Below are positions 32,881 to 46,700 of a stretch of DNA of 64,000 nt, in pieces. Position 1 is the first letter of the stretch, and each line of letters starts with the position of its first letter. The notes beneath the pieces are model-generated. The model saw nothing but the letters and a program-made list of their open reading frames with translations. It searched no databases and was not told the origin of the DNA. A program made the position numbers and the translations under genes. The DNA is from Kryptolebias marmoratus (Eukaryota; Chordata; Actinopteri; Cyprinodontiformes; Rivulidae): positions 12,970,630-13,034,629 of the forward strand of contig NC_051443.1 in the NCBI RefSeq assembly GCF_001649575.2, written 5' to 3'.

Positions 32881-33612
32881 CCCACTCATATTTTGGCACT
32901 GAAATAAATTGTATTTGTAAATAATAACTGGAATTTAATAACTATAAACCTGGTTTTTATCAATGTCAAATAATACAGATAATAAAACCTTGGTCAGAAT
33001 GAATTTGAAACAATTTTTTATTATTTGAGAGAATAAATGAATATGTTTTCTTTAGGTTATTTAGTTAATTTGCATAAATTGTTTGACTTATATGTTGTTT
33101 AACCGTGTTTAACTGACATGTATTAGTATGTTTTACGCTTTACAAACCAATGTTATATTCTTTCACTTTAAGTTTTTTCCTCCACATTTTGAATTTTAGC
33201 ACATTTTCAGCACACCATTTCTTCACACATTGTACACTGGCATGGTAAACAAGTCCATCTGACTTCAATTGTGTTTTGTTTTTGTTGTAGATGAAGTCTT
33301 AAAATTTGTCTTTATATTTATGGTTCACCTTGTCTGCAGGAACTTTATTCCAAAGTGGATAGCAAGGAGGTTATTAAGGAGCAATCTGCAGAGGAAGTAA
33401 ACAGTAAACTTCTGTACTGTTCTAAAATATTATGTTTAATGTTGGCTCTTGAGTCTGCAGTGCAGCTAAAGAGGAAAAAAAACAATAATCCATCACATCC
33501 AGTCAACCCGAACCGTTTCAGCCTCCAGGCAGAACATGTCAACCAAATTTGGCACAAAAAGAATTGTGCTCTAAAGAATCAGACACTTAAAGGATATAAT
33601 AAAGATATTGCA

Positions 33613-33618
33613 TTTATT
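33613..33618 (-). promoter_or_regulatory. slc45a2: Candidate poly(A) signal of slc45a2
   Basis: AATAAA on the minus strand about 48 bases past the stop codon would give a very short 3' UTR. Other signals further left are possible. Confidence 0.4.
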
Positions 33619-33665
33619 AAAAGAACACAAATAAAATTATTTTCAAGTAATTTTTGTTTTAATTA

Positions 33666-36600
33666 TTATTCCACATATCTGATAAAGAGAGCGATAAAGA
33701 TGCAGCCTATCAGGGACATGGCCGAGGCCGACAGGACCACCACGATCACGCTTCCTGCTGCGTTGACCAGAGCCCCGAGCCCCGCGCCCACGATGATCTG
33801 AGCCAGCTGGACCATGCAGGTGAGCGCCGCACAGTCCATCCCCGTGCCCCGAGGGGCCTTATCGCTCGCCTGTAGCTTCGGTTGTTCCTGGAAGCACAGC
33901 AGGCGGGAATAGTGGTGATTAGTGAGGAGAGGAAAAACCTGTTCTCAGCGATTTCTGTGCTGCAAAGCTTGTCTGTGACCAAAAGAAATGGGATAAACAG
34001 CCTCAGCGCCAGAAACTATTACCAAAGGGTCTCAATCAGACATGTCTTTTGGAGTTTTTTCTCCCCTCACGTATTACCTTGTCACCTGGTTGCTCTTAAT
34101 GAGACACCGAGCGAGCAAGAGATGTTTCATTTTTCCCACTAACAACTGATTTATTGAACAAATGTAGGAGGCAGCAGCACATCTCCGATCAAAATCTTAG
34201 CTTTTAAATGTACAAAAATAAAGAGGTGCCGCTCGTTTTGTGTTGCAATGCGGCAAGGGAACAAATTAGTGCACATAATGAAAGTGCTCAAATAAAATCT
34301 GGATGCCTGTAAACTAAATGAGCACGTTATTTTTACGATCACTGGAGGCATCCAAATTGCTTTATTGTTTGTATCCATGAGCCCAGGGCCTTCGGAAAAC
34401 AGAGTAAATGAATATTCCATTTGTAATTAAATAAACTGGGCTAAACAAGCTTTATACCAGAGAGTCAATTCAATTTTCACAAACTCAACATTTAGCAACT
34501 AAATAATGTGTTTTGCAGCTCAGAAGGGAAGAACTATCCACTAATCTCTCTGGTGTGGCTTCAAATTAAAAATGTATATGTTATTAGAGAGTGTGCCGGT
34601 GTGGCTTCTGCAAAATCAACCAAGTTTGGAGAACCAGAGTATTATTCTGAACTATCAAACTTCTCCATCCGTTTACAAAATGTTACCTGCATGGCTTTCA
34701 GGCGAAGGGTTTTCTAACACATTATAGTTGTGAAAACATTTATTCATGACCCGACAAATATTCCTGCCGTAAAACCTGGATGCTTTCCTGCCCAAACAGA
34801 ATTCTCTTCTCACTTTAATACTTTTTAAAAAGTCCTAAGCCTGTCATTGTTCAGATTTACTTGCTCATTACAATGCTTTTACTGCAACTAATGTTGGTCT
34901 TTAAACTGTTTACCATGATTATTTAAGCTCTGGCATATCTTATGATGCTTTTAAACACAACACAAGACTCCTAATGTCACAGGGATGTCCAGATTCTTTG
35001 GGTCTAAACTGTCTAAAGTGGCTCAAGTTTAGAATATGCCACTAAAATATCAAATGTTTACCCCAAATTTTAAATTGAGTAAGCAATTCTTGCCATTTTG
35101 ACATTTTAATGAAGTTTAAATCTAAACATAACAGAACTATGAAACAAGAACTCCGATTTTTTTTTATCAAGTCTGAACCCTGAGATACTTTTTGTACAAT
35201 TTCTTACAATATAAAATTCTGTTTGAGACAGGAGTTTAATATTTTTAACTTAATATAATAACAATGTAACAAATTTAGCCTTTATATTCTCTTTAGTTCT
35301 GTGTTTTCAGTGTTTCTGGAGGACAAACATGTTTTTAAGTGGTTAGGCCTGGGCTTAGTAATGGTTTCATACAATTCAATAGAACTTCAACAGCACACTA
35401 GTTATTATTTATTAACAGTCATGCATATTTATGGATGTTAGCAAATGGCTTGTTTTGCTTTGTGACTTTGTCATGTTCATTTTTGGGACCAATCGTAAAA
35501 GTATGCAACTCACTGATGGCGCGATGATTTACATCCTTGTGCTGTAAGTTGATGAAACTCAGCAAACCTGAATAAATTTGCTGCCATGTTGTGCATCTAT
35601 TAATAAATGAAGCCGAATGACTCACTGCCGGTGAGAATTTATTTTTGTACTGAAACAACCTGAGCTGAAGCAACGAAACGTCCTGTTTGTTTGGCTGAGT
35701 GTGTTTTCGCCTTCTAATTAAAACCACTCCAGCTGTGGGAAAAAAATCCAACTCGTCTTCAGACAGTCCAGTACCTCTTCTTCACGCTGATACTCTGCTA
35801 TCAGGTTGAATGGGATGGTGTAGAGTGTGCTGGACATGACGCCAAACACGCTGCAGAGGATGAGTGTTGCGATGACGTCGGGGAAGAGGCCAATTAGGCT
35901 GGTTCCCATGCCGAACACAAAGTAGCCCATAAAGTATAATCCCTTCAAGCCGATGTAAGGAAGGAGGCAGCGCTGCACGTCTGGAAACACACAAACACAC
36001 ATCATGGATGGCTGCAATCATCTCGAAATCAAGTGCATGCAGCCCTTTATCACTTTTTTAAAGTTATTGTACATGGGCATTTCTACCTCAGATCTGCCTT
36101 TTTTCTAAATTGAGTACATATAATGTAGCTCAGCATGCCTTTGGCGAAACATCATTGGTGCACAGCCTGTTAATGAGAAGCTGCAACCTGTGAACCTCAT
36201 TTCAGGAGACAGGAAAATGCTGATTGCCCACCGTTATCCATTTCGCTGCACAACGCTGTCGTGGCCATCATGTGTCAGGATGTTAATGGATGTTGACTGC
36301 ACTGATAACGGTGGAAGAAAAAACACACTTTGTCAGGCAGACACTTACACGAATAGAGAGCAGAAGACACCGCATTAATGCACAGTCCCCAGCAGCCAAC
36401 TTCCACCCCTCTCTCATACGTGACATAAGCTGTAGAGTTGTGGTCTGCATAGGGGTTTCCTTTATAAACGATCTGCAATAGAAGCAGGAGAGAGGCGCGG
36501 AAAGCGTTAAATACACACCAGTGAATTACAAAGGCTCCGTCTGAACTTCGACAAATATTTTCATAAACAAGTATTTTTTTTTCTCTCTTTCTTCCTTTTC

Positions 36601-37721
36601 AAATGATTTTAACAAAGATGATGAAAGACTCAAGCCCTGCCACTAGGTGGTGAGAATGTCCATAATAACAAGTCAAAATACAGATAAAGAGCATTCTTAG
36701 CTTGGCTAGAATTTTTCTAAAAGTACTATCAGGCCTGTGATTGTTGGAGCCTAAGTGGTGACTCAAAATTGCCAGAAAATTGACAGATTTTCCATTGCAG
36801 TCTCACTGATTTCTGATTGTTTGTAATCAGCGAGATGTGCGGCAGCAATTTGAGTGGCCAGTTTTTGGAAAATCACAGCCTAATTTCACATGCTTGCAAA
36901 ACTGCATTGTTGGCCGTGCACATTAGTTTGTTGCCCACCTCCGCACACATCATTTTTAAGCTTCTTATTAAATAAATGCACAAACACAAAAAAATAAAAT
37001 CATCAACGTTAATTTTTCACATTTCAAAAGATTTCACAAACAAATGAACAGAATTTTATTTCTGCATAAATCGTGTTTTTCATGAGTGTCATAAAAAGTG
37101 ACAACAATGTATCTCTACTGATTAGATTAGAGTGGTAAAGCCTTGGTATGTAAACACTTATCCAAGGTGATTCCAAAAATCAGTCTGAAAGATGACAGAA
37201 GGTCAGAGGTCATAAATGGAGGGGTCCCTTTATCACCTCAGCTCATTTTGAGCTCACTTTGGCAGCCGCCCCCTGCTGGAACTTTTAAAATGAAAATAGG
37301 CAGATTTGGATCATTTTTCAATACTATTGATCATTAGAGTGGTTTTTCAAGCTGGACATTTGCTACAGATGTTTTCAGTCTGAAGAGGGCTCCTGTGCAG
37401 GTGTGAAAATGCAACTCGAGATCTTGAGACATGTTGGAGACCGCGTCATGGGTTTAATTGGAGATAAAAGTCCTGCTTGGCTGTCACTTCAGCGCTAAAA
37501 ACAGTAAATGTCAGCACTGCTGTTTTCTTAGTTGTCATTTTACGGAAATTTTTGCCACATCTGGTGGCAATTACTGAAGATATTCAAGAGTGGATGGCAT
37601 TATAGGTATATACTGTGTCTTAAAATATATAAAGCCAGAGTGACTTTTACATAGATGATTGTTGCAGCACATTTCTTATTTAATTGTAGATTTTATTTTT
37701 GGTGTCTCTGAAAAAAAAAAA

Positions 37722-37760
<39 letters not shown>

Positions 37761-40700
37761 AGCATGTAAAATATGGCAGATAGCCACATTTACTGAACAT
37801 TTACAGACTTTAAGTTTTGGAAAAATAATATTAATTACCAAAATAATGATGATTATCAGTGAAACACAACCACAAGTCAAAATCTTTGCAAAACTAAACA
37901 ACCAAATATGTTTTAAAATTAAAGGGTTTTCATTTAAAAAAAATGCAAAGATCAGACAGCACAATGATCAAATATTGATTCAGACGCACAAAAAAAAATC
38001 AAATAAACGAGAAGGATTGCTCGATTCACGCATTGTAGCTCATTTGTTCATTTTTTTCCCTTTGACACCGTTTACAATTTTCTATCAATTATCAACTACT
38101 TCAGTACATGATGAAAGCTTAGTGATGACAAGGTTGGGCTAAAGCAAGACAGACACAGAAAAGCTGGTAAAAACAGCTCCATTGTTCTGGTTTCTAAGGA
38201 ACAATGCCGTGTGGGCGTGCATGAAATAGGCTGGTGCATCATGAGATCAACCAGAAACTTTGTTTTTTTAAAACACCACTTTGGAAAGCATTCTAAAAAA
38301 TCGAATTTTTTAAAAAAAGCTCAGTTTGTGTGTGACCAGGATGTGCAACGGTAGGAGAAAATTGCAGTTTTTATAAATATCAAGTGCAGAGTAGACTGAG
38401 CCTAAGAATACAGAGACATTTGAAATAATATGATGTTGGCCACTTTCTGGGTTGGTTTTATTTCCTTTAAAATAATGGCAGAAAACACAAAACTTGTCCC
38501 TGCTAAAACACCTTCAATTGGAGAAAAAGCCATCAGTGAACCTGTGGTTAATGAACCGAAGGGGTCAGAGTAGGATGTGGATCACTCTGGAAGCATTTAT
38601 CATTATTACACATCACACAAGATCAGAACAAAACACCTAGTGTCCCCACCGTCAGCTGCCACACGTACACCATTAAATATCACAACGTTCTGTTCTCCAC
38701 CTCAGCATAAATTTGTTGTTCTCTCTTTGTCACCTTGTCTCATCTGACACCGAGGCATATTTACAGCTTCGTTTCATTAATGTGTCATTGGGTGAATGCT
38801 TCTTTTATAAACTGAAAGCAAGTGTGTCTACCGGAGCCTCTGGTGTGAATTTCAAACAATACAAAAAAAGGATTAAAAAGAGAAGAGCGCAGGATTGCAT
38901 TTGAGAGCAGTTAATTCTTATAATCTTATCTTTACTGTACATAAGTTTTATTTAGTCTTTTCACCTCCCTGCTTCTTCCTGTTCAGAGTCCTGAAGGGGT
39001 TAAAGCTGATCCCAGCCATTGTTGTGCAAGATCATCATTGAACAGAAAAGATGTTTTTAAATGAAAAGTAACCCGAAATACCCAAAGAAAATGTGTTTTG
39101 GAGAAGTTGCTGATAACACACCAGAAAAATCAAGCTGAGATTTAAACCTTACTTTTGTGAGGTGACAGCGCACCACTCTGCAGTCTCTCCGATGATTCAG
39201 GAAAGAAGAGATGAATACGCAGTTTTTTCTACGATCGCCAGTTAAATCAGGCTTCATAATAATAACCAGCCTTAATGAATTGTTTTCTCATGGTGTTTGC
39301 TGACTGACAGATCTCAGAGCAGAAACAAAAAAAGAAAGTTGGGTTATCCTTAAATGGGCAATCAAAATTCCACACAGGAAATGAAGCCCCTAAAGTGTCA
39401 CTGTGTTTTCATTTTCTGTGATGGCACAAAATAAAGAGTATTTGTGTGTTTCTCACTTCCAGTGGTGGACAAAGTTACAAACACTGATAAACTGTGTAAC
39501 TTACACTCAGGTGGCACGCATGCCCTACTCACCTGACGTGGGAGGAAGACAGTTCGGCCATGATCTGTCCCAGTTGGGTATCCCTTAATCCCAGCTGTTC
39601 CCAATTAATGGTATCAGGTGAAAACTGAGGCACGCGTGGGCCGAGAGCATCAGCTCTATACTGCCTTGTGTCTGATCAGACTAAATCCACAGAGCATCAC
39701 TGACCTTGTTCTTCCCCTGTAACTGAGGTTTCGTAAAGCCTCACTGGGTTGCAGCTGTTGGGGACTAGTTAGAGACACCAAATTGTGAGAAAAGATGCAA
39801 ATTTTCACCTGGCAAATTTTGACAAACTTGCGATTTAGTGTGATTCCAAGTGTTTGCATACATATACGCGCATTAGTATGACAGAAACTACATTGAGAAG
39901 GAATCAGGAGGGTTTCGGACATCCACAATGACTCTGTGGATATTTTGGGAGAGATTTTTGTCTTGCAGATTTTTCAAACATGTTCTTGTGGCAGAGAAAC
40001 TGAGATCCCCTGCAAACGCTTCGAGAGACTTTGGAGACAGCATTGTGAATACCTTCAATAATTTGTTACAAACAGTCGCCGCCCAGTGAGATACAGGCTT
40101 GAGAAGCAGCCTTATGACCTCATCGATATGGTGTTTGCTGTTTTAATTAATCCACAGCGGGCAACTCGCTCAGTCTGTACACTACACAACAACTGTGCCA
40201 TGAGATCATTAATTTAACCCACCAAAAAAGTCTTAATCTCTGAGAACATGTCCAGCTCCTTTGCCTCCTTTAGGTTTTTGTCCATAAAAAAAAAAAAACA
40301 ACAACAAATCTGCATCTTAAACTGATGAAAACAACCCATGACAACCTAACATTAAAAACACAAAGTAGTTCTCAGTCTTGACGCCACTTATGTAAGTTTT
40401 TTTTCTTTACATACTGGCTAAAATGAGCCTCCATGCAGCGCTTAAACTCAGGAAATGTATGTGCATACATTCAGAAAAGAATACTTTGACATTTAGATTT
40501 TTCCACGTTTTCTTAGGCATCTTGATGAAATGCTTTTAAGATCTTTATTTTGAATCTATCCTGTGCGCATAACGTGAGCATGAATAAAAGGTCAAATGTC
40601 CCGATTTCTACAATTCTTCTTCTCAGTGGCTCCATGTTCAGTGCGTTACCGGTTCCTTTTATAACTACGTTTGGAGACTTGTTCAAGACTCCTGACTTTA

Positions 40701-43700
40701 GTTTTTCGGCTTAAACAGAATTTCATCAAAGTCTGAGAAAAAGCAACATGAGGCCTCCACTAAAAGTTTGAAGCTGGTGACGCCATAATCGATGGATGTG
40801 TCATCATGTAGCAGCATAGAAAACAGAGGAGATCTGATGTCTGCTTTATGTTCTTAAAAAAAAGTGGATTTAAACTCAAACACAGACTCAGAGTTCTCTG
40901 TCGGTCCCGTGATTTGGCTTTCCTCAAACACCAACTCTATAGTCTCTAAAAGCTTGTTGTCCTGAAACAATACTCAGGTTCACATTAAAGAAAGAGGTGA
41001 AATAAGTTCCCTCAAGGTGAAAACATCCTGTCATAGGATTTCTGACTGAGTCACTATGAGTGACAGTAACAGAAATCGATCCAGCTTTCCAGCTTCAAGT
41101 TCTTTTAGGATGACACAGACTTCTGTGGAGACTCAGGCACTGGTAATTTAATTATGATTACATGTGATCCATTATTTTAGCTCTACGTGTATAATTCCTA
41201 AAAACCCGTTTATAAAAAGAACGATTAGTTGTGTTAAACATTTGAATTTAAAATTGGCCAAATTTGACTTGAAAACAGGAGCTGCATTACAATATACAGG
41301 CCTGTAGAGAATGTAGAAACTCAGGGAAGTAAATTGTTTTGTTGTGTTTAGATTCATGTTGTAAATCTGTATGTTAATAATTATCTCAATATATTATACA
41401 GAATGTCATTAATTCATACTGCAGAACAAGCTGAATTAATATGATTGTTTTATTATTGGGTTTATCTGATATAAATGTTTGCTTATTTATTCAGGAAAAA
41501 TTATGTCTCATCACTTTTTATCCTTGTTTTATAAATTTTTTGTGTTTTCTATTGTGTCATAGTTCTACATGATTTAAAAGTGGCGTTTTTAAAATCTTGA
41601 ATCCTCAAAGAAATTAAACTGAGAAAAGCTTCAATATTGAGATCAAGCAAATATTCTTGGTAGTTTTGTTTAAAATGAATCTATTATTATTATGCTTGTG
41701 ACTGATAATCAAACACTGCACATATCCCTATATGTGCAGTGTTTGATTATCAGTCACAAGCTGGGTTGTTTAATGCTGTGAAATGGTTCTTTTTTCTTCT
41801 GTAAACTGCATGAAGTGAAGCTCAGACTCAAACGGATCAATACCTGTCCCATGAAATCGGTAAAAAATAGCATGTTGCAGAGGAAAGCTGTCCATCCCAG
41901 GAGATGGCTGATGCACAGGTAGCGGTAGTGGCTCGGCATGTTGATGACAGCCTTCATCAGGGACCTGATTGTCATCTTCTTCCGAACCTGCACACACACA
42001 CAAACACAAAGATTCAATATCAGAGAGAAAGTCTACAAATACTGATAGAAAAGAAATCTGCTTTGGCTTGACTCATCGGTCTTCTGTTAATGTTTCAACA
42101 GATGGGGTGAATAAAAAAAGAATCAATTTTGATGAAAAAAAAACAAAAACGATCCTAATTAGAATTAGGGGTTTCATTACAAGGAGCTTAGAGGGATCAG
42201 ATCAAAACAATGTGATGAATAATAATCATCTGAAAAAGCTGCAGCAATCAGTCACATCATTCAGAAGTTGACTTCTTGCACTGCTGCAAATATTTTCTTT
42301 TAAATCAGTGTTTTTTTTCTTTTGTCAGCTCAACAGGATCTCGGGTAAAATGTATTATTTCTACACAGCGCGGAGATGAAATGTGTACCAAAATCAACTG
42401 AAACAATAAAACCCCTGGCTGCCTACGTGAGGAACATTAAATGCATCAGGTTCTGGGATTCATGTGTTTTACTTTGTCACATATTTTTCAGTGAAGCGTT
42501 CTAGCGGATTGAGCACGCCCACAAAACGTGTGAAAACCTCCACAATAACAGGCACCTGGTGTCATTGTTGTGGCTGATTGCTGTGCAGGATAAAGAAAAG
42601 AAGTCAAAACTGGGATTCCTAAAAAGCTACAAACAGGACGGCAATTTTCAGAGCAAAATCAAGGCTTCAAAATTGTAAGTTTTGAGAAGGTAATGATTGA
42701 GGCTCTTTTCATTTCAACAATGTGCTTCAAACGTTTTAACAAAAAAGTCTTAATTTGAACCAAAACCAAGATGTTATCAGATACAGAATAAAGGGACTTC
42801 AAAAAGTTTTCCAAAGGGGTGGCCAGATGGGAGCTATCATTGATCTTTAAGAACAGCGCAATCATTAGAGTTTGACTTCCCCTCCCATAAATTCATATTC
42901 TCAACTTAAACTAGCATTCCTTGAAGGAATTCATATCGCCCGCTGAGTTTCCTGCTAAAGTATTAAACAAAGCTCTTGCGTAGTCTGTGAGCGCTCAGCG
43001 TATGCGTTGTGAATCACTCCCAGCTACCACCACACCAAACTTTAGCTCAATATCTGTAAAACTGTCTGAGTTATAGCCATGTTTGTGTTTCCTAAGGTTG
43101 ATTAGCTGTGACGGCCATCTTGAATCAGGTTCACTCCAACAGTTAATTGGTTGTAGATGTACATCCAGTGATTATTTTCTGAAAGTTTCAATAAAATGTG
43201 TCCTGTAGTTCATGAGATGTTTTGCTAACAGACAGATTATAAGACTGTCTGGTCAGGGGGCCCTGAGGGGAGGTTAGTGTAAAATGACGGTGAAACGTTA
43301 TTGAGGCACTTTTCTGCCATTTATCTCCTTTGTACAAAAGTTGACAGGTTACACTCAGATGGATTTGACCTCTTCGTTCGTTCACGTGAATCAACTTTCA
43401 TTGGTTGTTCAGCTGTTATAAACCTAAATTCATATTAAACACATTTCCAGAACAAAATAGCTTTTCATTAGGGAAACACCCCAATTAAGTAAGTGTCAGA
43501 AATCTAGGGGTTTTTTTTCTGAGGAATGAAGTGTTTAATAATAAGGTGAAGCTTTTTCAGCTTGACTGCATGCTGACACTAAAGCAGAACAGGGGAGCAG
43601 TTTTTGAATTTATGTATATTTTTTTAAAGATTCAGATGTGAACTCTGAGGCTCGCCTGATGGAGCGATTGATCTTCACAAGATCAAAAGTTAAAACTCTT

Positions 43701-46700
43701 TGACCAGCTCATTGCAGGAATAATTTCTGGGAAAATCAGCAGTTTTTTTTAGCAGACTGGAAGCTTTATTAATTATTCCAACTGAAAAACAGAAAAAAAA
43801 ACAGTATTTACATTTAAGCAGCTACACACCTCTTTGTTTGGCTGCTTGGAGCTGGACGTCACCGAGTTGGCTTCTCCCAGAGCAGAGAAAGATCTCGGCC
43901 TGAGCTCTCCAACAGATGCCGGGGCGACAGGAGGTACGGGCTCCTTGCTCAGAGCTCCGTAGCCGTTGCTGTGCGAGCTCAGCAGCAGGAGGGCACTGGG
44001 AGATGAGGCGGAGTCAGATACACATGGCTCCTTACCCAGAGGCTTCTCTGGAATACTGAAGAGGTGCACGGTGAGGAAGATGCCCCAGGTGAGTGCTGAG
44101 AAGAAGTAGATGACTTGGTACTCTGAGCCCAGCAGGCGACCCAACACCGAGTGGCCCCAGTCCATTGCTCCCACCAGGTAACCACAAGCTCCGCCCAGAC
44201 CTGGAGAACACACAGAAACAGATTCACTTATTGTCCCCACGGCAGAATAAGTTTTGGACTCAGATCGATCCCAATAGCTGCCTTCACCAAAGACCCATAA
44301 ATAAATTATTAAAACATACAAATATTGATCAACATTAAGATATATTGCACATTTTCCAGTTTAAAAAGTGAATATAACTTTTCACTACGTTTACTACTGC
44401 TCACCAGTGTGGGGCAAAAGAAAAACAACTGAATTTTAAGCCACTTAAGGGCAGCATAAACATTTTTTTTTGTATTGGCACAATATTGTGCGCAATGTTG
44501 CCCCATGCTGATACAGGAAAGGTATTAGTAAACACGAGTTTAAATTATATTTAAAACACTACAACTGCATCTCATTAAGCTCAATAATGAGCTGAAACTA
44601 ACAAGAAGCGTCTCTGGAATAATCATCTTTTTCCAATAACTGTATAATATGGACTTTCAGTAAAAAAAAAAAAAAAAAAAAAATTCATAAGGGAAACAAA
44701 TCATACAATACTGTGCAATAATCAACTTGTTTTTTTTTTCTCCTTTTAATACTGGCTGCTTTCAGTATTATCCCAGAAATGCTTGTTTGACAATAACAAA
44801 AAGAAAAGAAAACTTGGAAAGACCTTCACAAAGAAGAACTATTAAGATCTTTTTAACAGATTACAATAAAGTCTAACTCCATGGAAACCTGATATAAAGA
44901 AACCAGTCGTGAATGGAAACAGGAGTGTATGAATGTTATTTGTTGAAGAATTTAGTATCTAGACAGACTCGTCACGGAGCACAAATCAGGAATATTTTAA
45001 AATCAGAATACAGTATTTGTTTTTTTTGTTATTATTGCTATCAGTGTTGCCGTTGGTGGAATGTTGAATACTTTCAGAGGGCTGCGGTGCGATGTTTTAA
45101 TTGTCACATCTGTCTTCTTCAACCAGATTTATCATTAACTCTTCCTCCAGAATGTCTTGTAAAAAAAAAAAAATAGATACTGTATAGTGCCTGAAATTGC
45201 TTCTTTAACGAGCATTTCAGGAAGATGAAGAGTTAAACTGACAGCAAACTCACATTAGGGAGAATGCTGTAAAAACAGGAGAGCTAAAATCAGCACTTGT
45301 GATCTATTTTTCATAAACATTGCAACATTGCTGCTTTTCATAAAAAAACAACAACTTTAAAGTACTTCTATAAAAGTGAAGCTATAAAAACAAACATTTT
45401 GTCAATTAACACTAAAAGCAATAATTATGTATATATCAAAATTGATCATATTCCAAAATGAGGATGTTCAAAAGGCTATCTACAACAGGTAAGATACTAA
45501 TTGTTCACAACCTTTTCACAGAGCTGTTTATTTAGTCACTTGCTTGCATCATGTCACGCAACACAGTTTGACTTGACTGGTAAATAGATGAGATAATAAG
45601 TATTGACTGGTTGTCTAACCAGCTGATTGATTTATTAACTCCTCTAAACATGGTCGGTCGAGTGAACTGAGGCCATTTTTTTCCACATTCACGTAACTGG
45701 CAGGTTTACTATTAACCACCTGAGGAATCTGCCTGGCTGGATGATTTATCTCCCCTCCCTTTATATTCTGTATCGTCAATAGAAGTTCGGACCTTTTCAC
45801 CCACAGCGGTAACTTTGAGCTTTTTATCTTTTCTTTTTTTTTAACTGCGGCTCAATCAATGGGTTGCACAGAAACAAAGTAGAAACGCGAGCAACAAGAG
45901 GAGGAATGATTTTTAAATGAGCCTGATGAAATCCTATAAACAAGCATCGAGCACCACTTACAGTGAAACAGTTTCATATTATGACAAGTTCAAAAAAAGA
46001 AAAAAAATCCTGCGAGATTGATCACAACTGTGATGCAAGTGTCTCACACTTATTTATAGGGGTGGAAAAATAATGAAAGAACCCAAAAAGCCTTTTTGAA
46101 TGTGATATTGCAGGTGAGAGCTTACAGCCACTCCAGCAGCTATTTGAAATTGGACCATGGCCCGGTGATGCATTGAGCTAAATTACAATGTAAGTATGCT
46201 GCGAGTGAATGAAGCTGGTGTTTAGGAAGGTACATCCATTAGTGCGCGTTCTGTTCTGTTCGAACCTCCTTTGAAAGCAGAATAAAAGCTCTGCCATGAT
46301 GCACTCTGTGATATAAGGCAGTCTGTATGGAAATCAGTTCGCTTGTTGCCTCACAATGCATCAACTTGTGCTGCTGCCCTTTGGAAAACAAAAAGGCAGG
46401 GTCTCTGTTTTCATTTGTTAAATGACTTTCTGGTGGTGATGCTGACTCAGTTTTCCAGCCTTCATAACTTTTACAACCAGAATATATATACATTTTAATA
46501 ATTTCGTCACTCAATTGTGCAGTGTTTCCCGTTTTGTTTCATTTTACACTTTCTTGCTTTGAGTTTTGTTGCGTTTTCAGCCTCAGAGGCCCTTCCGGAC
46601 AAACCTACAGCCCTCGATAAAAGCGAGCATGTGAGGCTCACGGTAAGAAACTCCCAACGCTTGCCCTTTCCTCCTCAAAGCCCACATACCAGCAGTGGTT

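Larger units (their letters stand above)
25500..33600. other. Intergenic region between convergent rxfp3 and slc45a2
   Basis: No coding exon is supported. Content: an (AT)n run at about 26943-26968, a family A repeat at 28164-28391, a hAT-like element at 30764-30947 and another dispersed repeat at 32764-32880, each listed separately. Open frames at 30216-30632 (minus) and 31567-31863 (plus) show no family resemblance. Confidence 0.45.
36473..41843 (-). other. slc45a2 intron 4
   Basis: Contains a poly-A plus (TA)n tract at 37711-37758 and a perfect 32-bp hairpin at 41694-41761, both listed separately. No coding content was recognised. Small open frames at 37680-38142 arise from simple sequence. 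Confidence 0.5.
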
